Assembly: GCA_964509335.1 (NCBI GenBank)
Contig: CAZDXB010000010.1
Location: 30,063-94,062 of the forward strand
Direction of reading: 5' to 3'
Length of the DNA stretch: 64,000 nucleotides
Source: CAZDXB01 sp964509335
GTDB lineage: Bacteria > Bacteroidota > Ignavibacteria > Kapaibacteriales > UBA2268
Positions 34,573 through 44,400 of this stretch are shown piece after piece (position 1 is the first letter of the stretch; each line of letters starts with the position of its first letter). The position numbers and the translations under genes are program-made. The notes below the pieces were generated by a model, which did no database searches, was not told where the DNA came from, and worked only from the letters and a program-made list of their open reading frames with translations.

Positions 34573-36309
34573 ATGCCAAAAATTAATTTAGAAAAAGTTA
34601 TAACGGAAAAGTTCGATTTGAAGAGCCGAATAGGTTCTTTGGCGCTAGCGAATGCATTGTTGAAAGCGATAATCAAAACAACTCGCGTAAACGAAATAAA
34701 TTATGTATTGAATAAATATTCCGATAAAAAGAATTTTGACTTTATAGACGAAATCTTTGAATACCTTGACTTTAGCTATTCAGTTTCGCGCAAGCACAAG
34801 TTGCGAATACCTTCGGAAGGCAAACTGATTCTCGTATCGAATCATCCAATAGGCGGGCTCGACGCTTTAGCTATACTAAACGTCGTTGGCGAAGTTAGAA
34901 ACGACATAAAGTTCATAGCGAACGACTTACTGCTGAATTTGCATAACTTATCGGACTTGTTCTTGCCCTTCGACATCTTCACCAAAAAAAATTATCTCAA
35001 GAACTTAAAAGGAATAAACGAACACTTAAACAAAGAAGGCGTTCTGGCAATATGCCCAGCGGCGAAAGTTTCAAGATTATCTTTTAAGGGAATCAAAGAT
35101 TCAAAATGGCTCAACGGAGCCGTCAAACTAGCCAAAAGGCACAAAGCCCCCATTTTGCCCGTTTACGTAAAAACCAGAAATTCTTTATCGTTCTACGTAG
35201 CGTCGATGATTTACAAAAATCTTTCGACCGCTATGTTGCCGAGAGAGATTTTCAACCAAAAATCAAAAACAATCGGCATAAAAATCGGACGCCAAATTCC
35301 GGCGGAAATTCTCAAAAAAAAGTCGAATGTTTCCGACGACGAGCTAAGCAAAATGCTCAGAAAACACGTTTACAGATTAGGCAAAGGAAAAAAAGTCGTT
35401 TTCAAAACCGATAGCAACATAATTCATCCGGTAAATCCCAAGATCCTAAAGAGCGATTTACTTAATTCCGAAATCTTAGGCGAAACCAAGGACGGCAAAA
35501 AAATCTTCCTAGCGGATTTTGAACGCTCTCCAAACGCTATCAAGGAAATATCCAGATTAAGAGAAATAACTTTCCGCAAGGTAGGCGAAGGAACTGGCAA
35601 AAAAGCCGACTTGGACGAGTATGACAGATATTTCAAACACATAGTTTTATGGGATAACAAAGACTTAGAAATCGTCGGTTCCTACAGAATCGGAGTCGGC
35701 AAAGATATTGTAAAGAATAAAGGATTACAGGGCTTTTACAATGCTTCCCTATTTTTATTAGACGAAAGATTTAAGGAAAAAGCCGAAAAAGGTATAGAAC
35801 TCGGTAGAAGCTTTATACAGCAAAAATATTGGAAAACCGCCGCTCTTGATTATCTCTGGCAAGGTATCGGAGCTTATTTATCAAATCGCTCCGGAGCGAG
35901 ATACTTGTTTGGAGCGGTCAGCATTAGCGCCGCTTATTCTAAATTCGCCACCCAGCTGATTGTCTATTATTATAAAAAGTGGTATAACTTCGGCGCCAAA
36001 TTCGCAAAAGCAAAAACGCCCTATAAAATCAACGAACGAACCGAGAACGAACTCTCTAATATCTTCGTAGAAAATTCGCCGGAAAAAGACTTCCGCATCC
36101 TAAAATCCTCTCTTAGGAACCTTGGGTTTACAACGCCGGTTCTCTTTAGAAAGTACGTGGACATTTGCGCGCTAGGCGGCGCCGAATTCGTCGATTTCAA
36201 CGTCGATGAAAATTTCAACAATTGCGTTGACGGCTTTATCATTCTCGACCTCAAAATGATTAAAAAAGAAAAAAGAAAAAGATACTACGCCGCGCCAGAC
36301 GCCGTATAA
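34573..36309 (+). CDS. OlsF-like bifunctional acyltransferase, copy 1
   Basis: Predicted two-domain enzyme resembling OlsF, which makes ornithine (amino acid) lipids by N- and O-acylation. Residues 80-270 form a PlsC/hemolysin-like acyltransferase with VSNHPIGGLDA (His91, Asp97). Residues 325-560 form an OlsB-like GNAT domain (EISRLREITFRKVGEGTGKK, IVGSYRIGVGKD). The ATG at 34573 gives 578 residues, exactly the length of the next gene, and the same opening (MPKINLEKV against MPNIDLNKV). An ATG at 34549 would add eight residues. It forms a tandem pair with 36550-38286; most positions are identical by eye. Whether it acylates ornithine, glycine or another head group cannot be told. Confidence 0.8.
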   Translation: MPKINLEKVITEKFDLKSRIGSLALANALLKAIIKTTRVNEINYVLNKYSDKKNFDFIDEIFEYLDFSYSVSRKHKLRIPSEGKLILVSNHPIGGLDALAILNVVGEVRNDIKFIANDLLLNLHNLSDLFLPFDIFTKKNYLKNLKGINEHLNKEGVLAICPAAKVSRLSFKGIKDSKWLNGAVKLAKRHKAPILPVYVKTRNSLSFYVASMIYKNLSTAMLPREIFNQKSKTIGIKIGRQIPAEILKKKSNVSDDELSKMLRKHVYRLGKGKKVVFKTDSNIIHPVNPKILKSDLLNSEILGETKDGKKIFLADFERSPNAIKEISRLREITFRKVGEGTGKKADLDEYDRYFKHIVLWDNKDLEIVGSYRIGVGKDIVKNKGLQGFYNASLFLLDERFKEKAEKGIELGRSFIQQKYWKTAALDYLWQGIGAYLSNRSGARYLFGAVSISAAYSKFATQLIVYYYKKWYNFGAKFAKAKTPYKINERTENELSNIFVENSPEKDFRILKSSLRNLGFTTPVLFRKYVDICALGGAEFVDFNVDENFNNCVDGFIILDLKMIKKEKRKRYYAAPDAV

Positions 36310-36549
36310 ACGGAACATATAAATTGTTTGAATCGTCCAACCCTTAACGCTAATATATCTTTGGAAGCGATAAAAATTATCTTTTTAATCAAAAACTTAT
36401 TAGCATAATTTTAACTTGTCGCAAAAATCAATTAAGTTTATAAAAGAAAGGCTATGAATAATTAACATTAAATTAACAAATGCTTTGCAATCAAATAACA
36501 TTTGTTTCGTAAGTTTGTTATTGAGTTTTTTCATTAATAGGATACGCTT

Positions 36550-38286
36550 ATGCCTAATATAGATTTGAACAAAGTTCTAACAGAAAAGTTCGATTTAAAA
36601 AGCAAAATAGGCTCCGAGTTTTGGGCTAACCTCCTTCTAAAAATCATAAAAAAAGTAACCCGCATAAACGAAATAAACTACGTTCTAAATAAATATCCCG
36701 ACAAAAAGAACTTCGACTTCATAGACGAAGTCTTTGAATATCTTGATTTTAGCTACTCAGTTTCGCGAAAGCACAAGTTGCGAATACCTTCGGAAGGCAA
36801 ACTGATTCTCGTATCGAATCATCCGATGGGCGGGCTCGACGCTTTAGCTATACTAAACGTAATCAGCGAAGTGAGAAGCGACGTTAAATTCATAGCAAAC
36901 GACTTACTGCTCCATTTGCATAACTTGTCGGGCTTGTTCTTGCCCTTCGACATTTTCACCAAAAAAAATTATCTAGCTAACTTCAAAAAAATAGAAAAAC
37001 ATCTGCAGAAAGAAGGCGTTCTCGCTATCTTTCCCGCCGCTAAAGTCTCGCGATTATCGCTTAAAGGAATAAAAGACTCTAAATGGCTCAACGGCGCCGT
37101 AAAATTAGCTAAAAAACACGACGCCCCTATACTCCCTGTTTTCGTCGACGCGAGAAACTCCATAACTTTTTACATAGCCTCGATGCTATACAAAAAGCTT
37201 TCAACCGCTTTATTGCCAAGAGAGATTTTCAAACAGAAATCAAAAACCATCAACATAAAGATTGGGCACCAAATTCCGGCGGAAATTTTAGACAATTCAG
37301 CTCTCGCCTCGGACGACGTCTTAAGCAAATTACTTAAAAAGCACGTCTATAAGATGGGCGGCGGCAAAAAAGTCGTTTTCAAAACCAAAAACAATATAAT
37401 TCATCCCGTAAACGTAAAATCCATTAAGAATGACTTACTGAATTCCGAACTCTTAGGCAAAACAAAAGACGGAAAGAAAATCTTCTTAACCGACCATAAG
37501 AATTCACCGAACGCTATAAAAGAAATATCTAGATTGAGGGAAATAACTTTCCGCAAGGTAGGCGAAGGAACCGGCAAAAAAGCGGATTTGGACAGATACG
37601 ATAAATACTTTAAACAAATTGTCCTTTGGGACGAAAAAGATTTAGAAATAGTCGGCTCTTATAGAATTGGAATCGGCAAAGATATAATAGCAAACCAAGG
37701 ATTAAAAGGTTTTTACAACTCTTCCCTTTTTGAGTTAGACGACAGCTTTAAAGAAAAAGCCGTTAAAGGCATAGAACTCGGAAGAAGTTTTATACAACAG
37801 AAATACTGGAAAACTACCGCTCTCGATTACCTTTGGCAAGGAATCGGAGCTTATCTTTCAAAAAATCCCGATACGAGATACCTTTTCGGAGCGGTCAGCA
37901 TTAGCGCCGCTTATTCTAAATTCGCCAAAGACCTAATCATATACTACTATAATAAATGGTATAATTACGGCTCAAAATACGCTAAAGCGAAAATACCGTA
38001 TGAAATAAGCGATAACAGAAAAAATGAATTAGCGGAAATCTTCGCTGAAAACTCTCCCGAAAAAGATTTCCGAGCCTTAAAGGTCGCTCTTAGAAATTTA
38101 GGATTTACTACGCCCGTGCTTTACAGAAAATACGTCGACCTCTGCGAACTCGGCGGCGCCGAATTCGTCGATTTCTGCGTTAACAACTTTTTCAACAACA
38201 GTATCGACGGCTTTATACTGCTCGATTTAGATATGATAAAAGAAGAGAAAAAAGAAAGATACTATATCACTCAAGACTCCGCTTAA
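36550..38286 (+). CDS. OlsF-like bifunctional acyltransferase, copy 2
   Basis: Tandem paralogue of the preceding gene: 578 residues, the same two-domain order, with VSNHPMGGLDA for the acyltransferase and the LREITFRKVGEGTGKK/IVGSYRIGIGKD core of the GNAT domain. Both catalytic regions are intact, and there are no frameshifts. Differences cluster in the N-terminal 40 residues, around residues 275-330 and near the C-terminus. It has its own upstream region of 240 bases and an AATAGGAT ribosome-binding site, so the copies may be expressed separately and may differ in acyl or head-group choice. Confidence 0.8.
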   Translation: MPNIDLNKVLTEKFDLKSKIGSEFWANLLLKIIKKVTRINEINYVLNKYPDKKNFDFIDEVFEYLDFSYSVSRKHKLRIPSEGKLILVSNHPMGGLDALAILNVISEVRSDVKFIANDLLLHLHNLSGLFLPFDIFTKKNYLANFKKIEKHLQKEGVLAIFPAAKVSRLSLKGIKDSKWLNGAVKLAKKHDAPILPVFVDARNSITFYIASMLYKKLSTALLPREIFKQKSKTINIKIGHQIPAEILDNSALASDDVLSKLLKKHVYKMGGGKKVVFKTKNNIIHPVNVKSIKNDLLNSELLGKTKDGKKIFLTDHKNSPNAIKEISRLREITFRKVGEGTGKKADLDRYDKYFKQIVLWDEKDLEIVGSYRIGIGKDIIANQGLKGFYNSSLFELDDSFKEKAVKGIELGRSFIQQKYWKTTALDYLWQGIGAYLSKNPDTRYLFGAVSISAAYSKFAKDLIIYYYNKWYNYGSKYAKAKIPYEISDNRKNELAEIFAENSPEKDFRALKVALRNLGFTTPVLYRKYVDLCELGGAEFVDFCVNNFFNNSIDGFILLDLDMIKEEKKERYYITQDSA

Positions 38287-38337
38287 TCTTTTCAATATTT
38301 ATAAAATTATCAAACGAAAAAAATCGTAGGGAAAAAA

Positions 38338-38554
38338 TTTGTAGAGGCTGTCTCAGATATATATTAATAGAGCATTTTCTAATATCTTCGCGTCAAAAAA
38401 TCTCCATCTCTGGATTCCCGCTTCCGCGGGAATGACGTATAGAGGTCATTCCCAACTTGATTGGGAATCCAGAGAAAAAGATAATTTTTGGGACCATACT
38501 ATTAGACTTTGCAATATTGTCAATACAATCAAGTTTTGAGATAGCCCCTACAAA
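38338..38554. mobile_element. MITE-like non-autonomous element (GGCTGTCTCA terminal inverted repeats)
   Basis: The left end TTTGTAGAGGCTGTCTCA and the right end, read inward on the other strand, TTTGTAGGGGCTATCTCA differ at two positions. The core G(G/A)GGCTGTCTCA is a frequent insertion-sequence end motif. The 217-base length and lack of any reading frame fit a miniature inverted-repeat element mobilised by a transposase elsewhere. I see no clear target duplication. Confidence 0.7.
38408..38474. repeat. Nested palindrome inside the MITE-like element
   Basis: CTCTGGATTCCC, a GC-rich hairpin, GGGAATGAC, an 8-base spacer, then GTCATTCCC, a second hairpin and GGGAATCCAGAG: the outer halves are mirror complements and each half is itself a hairpin. 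The right half matches 21326-21358. Confidence 0.75.
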
Positions 38555-38626
38555 ATCAATCTAAATTATATATAATACAACGTTTAACCGAGCGCCCTAT
38601 TAAATAGCGTCAAGCTGAATATAAAA

Positions 38627-38673
38627 AGGCTCCTTTTGAAAACAATCGAGGAGTGAAAAATCAAAAGGAGCCT
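38627..38673 (-). terminator. Intrinsic terminator after the CpxP-like lipoprotein gene
   Basis: AGGCTCCTTTTGA and TCAAAAGGAGCCT form a perfect 13-base stem with a 21-base loop. On the minus strand it is followed by TTTTTATATT. It lies 22 bases past the lipoprotein stop codon. Confidence 0.8.
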
Positions 38674-38694
38674 ACAGGAAATTTTAATTAAGCG

Positions 38695-39384
38695 CTATCT
38701 GCCGCCGCAGGGTCTATCTGGTAAATGCTCTACCCATTTATCCCATTTCGCTTTTTGCTCTTCGTTCAATATTGAGCCGATGTTGTCGAACAATACTTTT
38801 CTGCATCTTTTCATCTCTTCGCAAGCCTTTACTCTCGCCGGATTCTCTCTTAAAGCTTTTCTAGCTTTCATAGAAATATCTCTTAATTGTCTAGCCGCTT
38901 CGCGTCTGTCAATTTCGCCGTTTCTATATGCTTCAATAACCGCTTTTCGTCGTTCATTGAACGGCTCTAAAATCCTTCTTTCCGAAGCGCGCAATTTCAT
39001 AATAACTTCTCTAACGCAAAGACGATGATTAAAGATAAAATCCTTGACGCTTTCCCTTTGAGTCGAATCCAGTTGTAACTGCCTGAGTATCCTAGCTAAA
39101 GGCATAAAATGTCTTCTTCTTTGGAACTCGGAATCCTTAAGCATCTCGGAATCGCTAAAACGATAGTCCAAATTTTGAGGAGGCAATTGAAGCGAATTCT
39201 CAAGAGTCGCGTCTTGTACCTCGGCGGGGGAATTGTCCGCTTCGGGGACCATAAATTCCGGCGCGTCGTAATATTCGCCCTCTTCGCCTATTAAAGGATT
39301 GTCTCCCTTTTGCTTGCAAGCGTTAATGCCAAGCGCTAAACCCGCTATCAGTAAAACCGCAATCGCTAATTTGTAAGTTTTCAT
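38695..39384 (-). CDS. Lipoprotein with a CpxP/Spy-like helical domain
   Basis: A 229-residue lipoprotein. The signal ends at the lipobox GINAC, an acidic/proline-rich linker follows (residues 25-85), then a charged helical domain (residues 95-220) with LDSTQRESVKDFI and NEEQKAKWDKW, echoing the LTxxQ segments of periplasmic CpxP/Spy/ZraP chaperones. The start at 39384 follows a GGAGAAGAG ribosome-binding site. The likely site is the envelope. The role in stress or metal sensing is by analogy only. Confidence 0.7.
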   Translation of the reverse strand: MKTYKLAIAVLLIAGLALGINACKQKGDNPLIGEEGEYYDAPEFMVPEADNSPAEVQDATLENSLQLPPQNLDYRFSDSEMLKDSEFQRRRHFMPLARILRQLQLDSTQRESVKDFIFNHRLCVREVIMKLRASERRILEPFNERRKAVIEAYRNGEIDRREAARQLRDISMKARKALRENPARVKACEEMKRCRKVLFDNIGSILNEEQKAKWDKWVEHLPDRPCGGR

Positions 39385-39407
39385 CTCTTCTCCTTTTATC
39401 ATTAATA

Positions 39408-39415
39408 CAAATATA
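39408..39415 (-). promoter_or_regulatory. Candidate Bacteroidota-type -7 element (TAnnTTTG)
   Basis: On the minus strand TATATTTG lies 24 bases before the start codon of the CpxP-like lipoprotein gene, matching the TAnnTTTG consensus. No well-spaced -33 TTTG is apparent. Confidence 0.3.
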
Positions 39416-39618
39416 ATTTAAAAAACAATATCTTTTTCATTTTTTTACGCTTCTACTTATAATAACACCAAAAGCCCAAATTGGTCGCGTAAAAATTTAC
39501 TTTTTTTTAATTTTTTTCTTTTTTACCTTAAGCCGCCCAAGACAAATCCGAGAACGCCCCGCTATCGGCTACGGGCGATAGATACATCCCCAGCATACTC
39601 CTGCATTCCCATTGCGCG

Positions 39619-40797
39619 TTAACGGTCGCAATCGGAATTAGCAGAGCTATTAACGCAATTTTTATCTCGAGTGAAAACGACTTTATCATTGTGTTCCTTA
39701 CTCTTTCTAAAAAACGAAATGCCGTCTTTAGCGCAAGAATCCAAACAATCGCCGCACAACTGACATTCCTTGTTGTCCAATATCCTCGTATTTTTATCTT
39801 TCTTAACTATCGCTTCCATCTTGCAAGCCTCGTTGCAAAGATTACACACCCTACACTTCTTGTTATTGCCGAGAACCGATGCTCTGGGAATTTTACTAAC
39901 GAATCCCAATAGCAATCCAATCGGACAAGCCGCCTTGCAAAACGGTCTATGTATAAATACGGAACTTAAAATCAACAAGCCCAGCAAATACCATCCAATA
40001 GGATAAACCGAAATGAAATTAAACGCTACCTTGAACGGGTCGATTTTGATAAACCAGTTAGTTTGAGTGATAAGAACTTGAATTATCAAAGCGGCGAACA
40101 AAACCCAACGAATGATTTTCATTACCCTTTGAGCTTTCAGTCCTTTTAAGAAATTAAATTTGCCGTGCAAGTATAATATTTCTTGAAAAGCTCCGAGATG
40201 GCAAATCCAGCCGCACCAAACCTTGCCCAAAAAATACGTTATCGGTATTAAGCCCAAAAACCAAACGAGCGACTGCCAAGGAACGTCCACTCCTATCGCC
40301 GCTAGAACAACGTTCTGAAAACTAGAAATCGGGCAGGGGCAACCGCCTATATAAAATCCCAAATAAATAAGAAAAGCTATCAAAAATATCGAACGCAAGT
40401 TGCGCGTAGCCTTGAACCTAACCAAAACTCCCGCGACAATCGTAAAGAATAATATCCACAAAGTTCTTTCTAAAAGCGTATTCTGCAAGTCGTTTTCGCG
40501 TTCGCTTACGCTTTCTTCTCCGTCGGCTTCCTCAAAACTCTCCTCGCTAAATTCCTCGAATTCTTCAAACTCCCCTGAAGAATCGTCCATCGGAGCGAAC
40601 TCCTCTTCGCTTGAAAATTCGTCTCCGCTTGGCTCTTGGAACTCGTCTTTGTCGGATAGATTATCGCTTCGGCTTTCGGCTCTCAACTCGCATCCCGAGC
40701 ATTGAGCTTTTAAATCTTCGCTAAATAAAAGAACGCCTATAAAAATTATAACAAAAGCCTTAAGCGCCAAAGCTACGCGACAATTTCCATTACTCAT
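39619..40797 (-). CDS. NapH/YccM-like membrane protein with two 4Fe-4S clusters
   Basis: A 392-residue membrane iron-sulfur protein. Order: signal-like hydrophobic N-terminus (10-30), a strongly acidic low-complexity stretch (45-105) rich in Glu, Phe and Ser, about five membrane segments (110-300) with CGWICHLGAFQE and FCKAACPIG loops, then two ferredoxin motifs CRVCNLCNEACKMEAI and CQLCGDCLDSCAKDGI. This resembles the NapH/NosR/YccM electron-transfer group, which moves electrons between quinol and periplasmic or membrane partners. A small secreted protein gene is 37 bases upstream on the same strand, a likely partner. Confidence 0.8.
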   Translation of the reverse strand: MSNGNCRVALALKAFVIIFIGVLLFSEDLKAQCSGCELRAESRSDNLSDKDEFQEPSGDEFSSEEEFAPMDDSSGEFEEFEEFSEESFEEADGEESVSERENDLQNTLLERTLWILFFTIVAGVLVRFKATRNLRSIFLIAFLIYLGFYIGGCPCPISSFQNVVLAAIGVDVPWQSLVWFLGLIPITYFLGKVWCGWICHLGAFQEILYLHGKFNFLKGLKAQRVMKIIRWVLFAALIIQVLITQTNWFIKIDPFKVAFNFISVYPIGWYLLGLLILSSVFIHRPFCKAACPIGLLLGFVSKIPRASVLGNNKKCRVCNLCNEACKMEAIVKKDKNTRILDNKECQLCGDCLDSCAKDGISFFRKSKEHNDKVVFTRDKNCVNSSANSDCDR

Positions 40798-40834
40798 TTT
40801 TCAACCCTTGATAATATTAACTCCCGCTATAATC

Positions 40835-41239
40835 TTAACTATCCTTTACCTCGAGCTTAAGCGAGCCAAATCCGCCTTCCTTGTCGCAAGTTCTCGTAGC
40901 GCTTATAAAAACTTTGTCTTTATCGTCGTCGGCGCCGAGAATTTTTATCTTCAATTTTCGCTCGTAAGTAGTCGAGCTAGCCGCTCTCCATTTAGTCGCA
41001 CCCAATACTTTCAAACCTTGATATTTAAATTTAGTCTCGTCCAAAGCTACGGGGCAATTCCGGTGAGTCAGCAAAACCGTTACTTTCATTATTATAACGT
41101 CTCCGCTTTCGTATTCTTCCTTCTCTCCTTTTATCACGTCAAAATTTATATCGCACGCGCTCGCTACCGTATGAATTGCAAAAAACAACAAAAAAGCCGC
41201 AACCGTCAAAACCGCTTTATTTAAACTACCGTATTTCAT
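40835..41239 (-). CDS. Small secreted protein, likely partner of the NapH-like ferredoxin protein
   Basis: I do not recognise the family. The 134 residues have a signal peptide (about 1-28, ending TVASA), then a single compact domain with three cysteines (Cys29, the Cys in THRNCPVAL, and ATRTCDKEG) and beta-strand-like alternation (DVIIMKVTVLL, ERKLKIKILG, GSLKLEVKD), suggestive of an immunoglobulin-like fold. It has an AAAGGACGG ribosome-binding site and leads directly into the iron-sulfur membrane protein gene. Confidence 0.6.
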   Translation of the reverse strand: MKYGSLNKAVLTVAAFLLFFAIHTVASACDINFDVIKGEKEEYESGDVIIMKVTVLLTHRNCPVALDETKFKYQGLKVLGATKWRAASSTTYERKLKIKILGADDDKDKVFISATRTCDKEGGFGSLKLEVKDS

Positions 41240-41496
41240 TTTACCGTCCTTTCACATAAAACCACATTTGGTAACCTAGACGAAAAATTATAAGAAAAGT
41301 TTAATACTAAGCAAATATTTTTTTATAAGAACATAATAATCGTCGTTCAATCGCCTATTTTATTTTTTTTTATCAATTCGCAATTATCTATAATTTATAT
41401 CGGTTTTTCAAGCATTATTGTTATTTTTTTACTAAGTTCGTAATTCTATTAAATCTTGAAAAAAAGAATTTGTTAAATAAATAATCGGCGACAATA

Positions 41497-44400
41497 ATGA
41501 ACGACAAAACCTTATATCGCGGATTTGGCGTTTTAGCCTTTTTAGTAGCTTTCGTTACTTACTTATCAACGGTGCAGCCTTCGGTTCCGTTTTGGGACTG
41601 CAGCGAATTCTCAGCCGCGGCAATTTGGCAGCAAGTGCCTCACCCGCCGGGAGCGCCTCTTTTCCTTTTAGTCGGCAAACTATTCCACCTCATTATTCCG
41701 TTCGGAGACGCCGCTTGGAGAGTAAACTTAGTAGCGTCGCTATCGAGCGCTTTTACTATTTTGCTCTTATACCTAATTTCCGTTAAAGTTATCATAAATT
41801 TAAGAGACGAGCCGTTGGAAAAGCTCGCCGACAAATTAGCCGTTTACGGTTCCGCCTTAATCGGAGCTTTGGCGCTAACTTTCAGCGATACTTTTTGGTT
41901 TAACGCCGTTGAATCGGAAGTTTACGCGCCTTCCACCCTATTCGTCGCTCTTATTGTTTATTTAATGATGCGTTGGCACGAAGAAGCCGACAAACCCGGT
42001 AGCGAGAGATTCTTGCTTTTAATCGCCTATCTAATTGGTTTATCTTCGGGAGTCCATCTCCTAGCGATACTAACCATCTTCTCGATTACTTTACTTGTCT
42101 ATTTTAGAAAATATGAGTTCACTGTAAAAACTTTCGTTATCACTTTAATAATATCGGCGGCTATCTTCTGGATAATTTATCCCGGAATAATAAAATGGCT
42201 GCCGTCGTTGCTCGATGGAACCCTTCCGTTCAAAAACGAATGCAAACAATACTTTGTGGAGGATAAGCCGATTATAACGGTATTCACGATAGGAGCGATA
42301 ATTGCCGTAATATGGGCTTTCTGGCAAGGCTGGAAAAAGGACAAGCCTATATTAAAGCTAATAACCGGTTCTTTTCTACTTATGGTTATCGGATACAGCA
42401 CATATACGCAAATATTGCTGCGTTCGAACGCTAATCCTCCGATGAATGAAAATACTCCAAAAAACTTCGATAGACTCACTTCTTATCTCGGACGCGAACA
42501 ATACGGCGACTCGCCCTTCTGGCCCCGAAGATTTCAAGAAGACGATTATTATTCAAGATGGTACGAGCGAAAGAACGAAAACGGCGAATACATTTACGGA
42601 GAATGGCACCCGCCGGAAGTTGTCGAAGTTGAATGCAAAGGGGAATATTATAAAGTCCCGAAATTCACAAAAATTAACTTCGCTGGAGAAATAAATTACT
42701 TATTAAAATATCAGGTGTATCATATGTATGTCCGCTACTTCCTGTGGAACTATATGGGAAGGGTCAGCGATATACAAGACGCCGGAGCCGCTTTCGACGG
42801 CGAAAAGGAATCCAAAGTCATTAACCATAAAGTAGGTTATAAGGATATTTATCCCATTAGGTTTTACGCTTTGCCCTTACTTTTCGGCTTATTCGGACTG
42901 TTCTTCCATTTCTGGAAAGACCCGAAAATGGCGTTAATATACTTAATAATGTTTCTTTTGATGGGCGTTCTCGCGGAAATCGCCCAAAACCAATTAAAAC
43001 CGCAACCGCGAGAAAGGGACTATTTTTATACAGGCTCCTTCTTCGTATGGTGTCTGTGGATTGGCATGGGCGCCTATTTCTTAATAGATTGGCTGTCAAA
43101 GAATTCATTCAAAACGGTTCCCGTAGCGATTATACTTATCGTTTCTCTATTGCTGGTTCCGGTTAATATGGCTGTCGGCGGATGGGAAATGCACGACCGC
43201 TCGGGCAACTATATACCGTTTGACTACTCATATAATATACTGCAAAGCTGCGAAAAAGACGCTATCGTCTTCACTAACGGCGATAACGACACGTTCCCGC
43301 TGTGGTATTTGCAAGACGTAGCAGGAGTAAGAAGAGACGTCAGAGTAGTTAATTTAAGCTTAGGCAACACCTTATGGTATATACATCAATTAAAACATCG
43401 CGAACCTTGGGGCGCCAAAAAAATCCCATTGACTTTCAGCGACGAAAGCCTGCTCGCCGACGAACGCGGCGAACAAGCCTTAAGTTACAATTTTGGACCG
43501 GCTCAAGATATATCGATACCCGTGCCAAAGGAAGTAATGAAAAAATACACCGACGACCCTCGTAAAATTAACGAAAGCAAAATGTCCTTCACTTTCGTCG
43601 GAAAGCCCTACACTCAAAGAAACGGCGAGCAGTGGTATCTATACAGGGTTCAAGACAAATTAATACTCGACATACTCCAACAAGTAAGATGGAGCAGACC
43701 CGTTTACTTTTCAACAACCGTCGGCTCAGACGCCTACGCGGGCTTGGATAAATTCTTCCTGAACGAAGGAATGGTTATGAGAATCTGTCCCGTTCAGCAA
43801 AGAACGGAAGCGTCCGACGCGGTTGCCCCAGAAATTATGGACAAAACCTTGCTTAATGTTAACAACAGCCACGATTATCATAAAAAACCGCATTACGAAT
43901 TTAAACTACGAAACCTGAGCAATATAGACGTCTTTTACGACGAAGTCCACAGGCGTCTGATGCTTAATTATCGTTCTTTATACGTCAACTACGCCGCTCA
44001 TTGCTATAGAGACCAGTCCGATAAGCAAAAAGCTATCGGCGTATTAGACACTATGAACAAATATATTTCAACAGAACAATTTCCTATGCCTTTTGAGTTG
44101 GAATACAAAGTCGCGCGATTATATAAAGAAGCGGGGTCTCAAGAAGGCTGGGATAAATTCTCCGATATGACGTTATCGACTTGCTTAGAGATAATCGACA
44201 ATCCAAATCTACGACCGCGAGCATTCTATCAAGAAGTAAACGGCAGGTCTTTCGGACCGCACAGATACGCCGCAAATATTTACGAAAAAAGACAGAACTT
44301 CGACGCCGCTAAAGACGTTTTGAGACAGTTGCTAGCTCGAGTCGAACAAAAATATAATGAAGTCTCGACTCAAGCCGGCGCCGGTTCGCGCGGAATGCAG

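Larger units (their letters stand above)
38287..38694. other. 408-base intergenic region with a MITE-like element and a terminator
   Basis: There is no gene in this region between convergent gene ends. It contains a 217-base element with terminal inverted repeats (38338-38554), in which a nested palindrome sits, and the terminator at 38627-38673 for the minus-strand lipoprotein gene. Confidence 0.8.
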
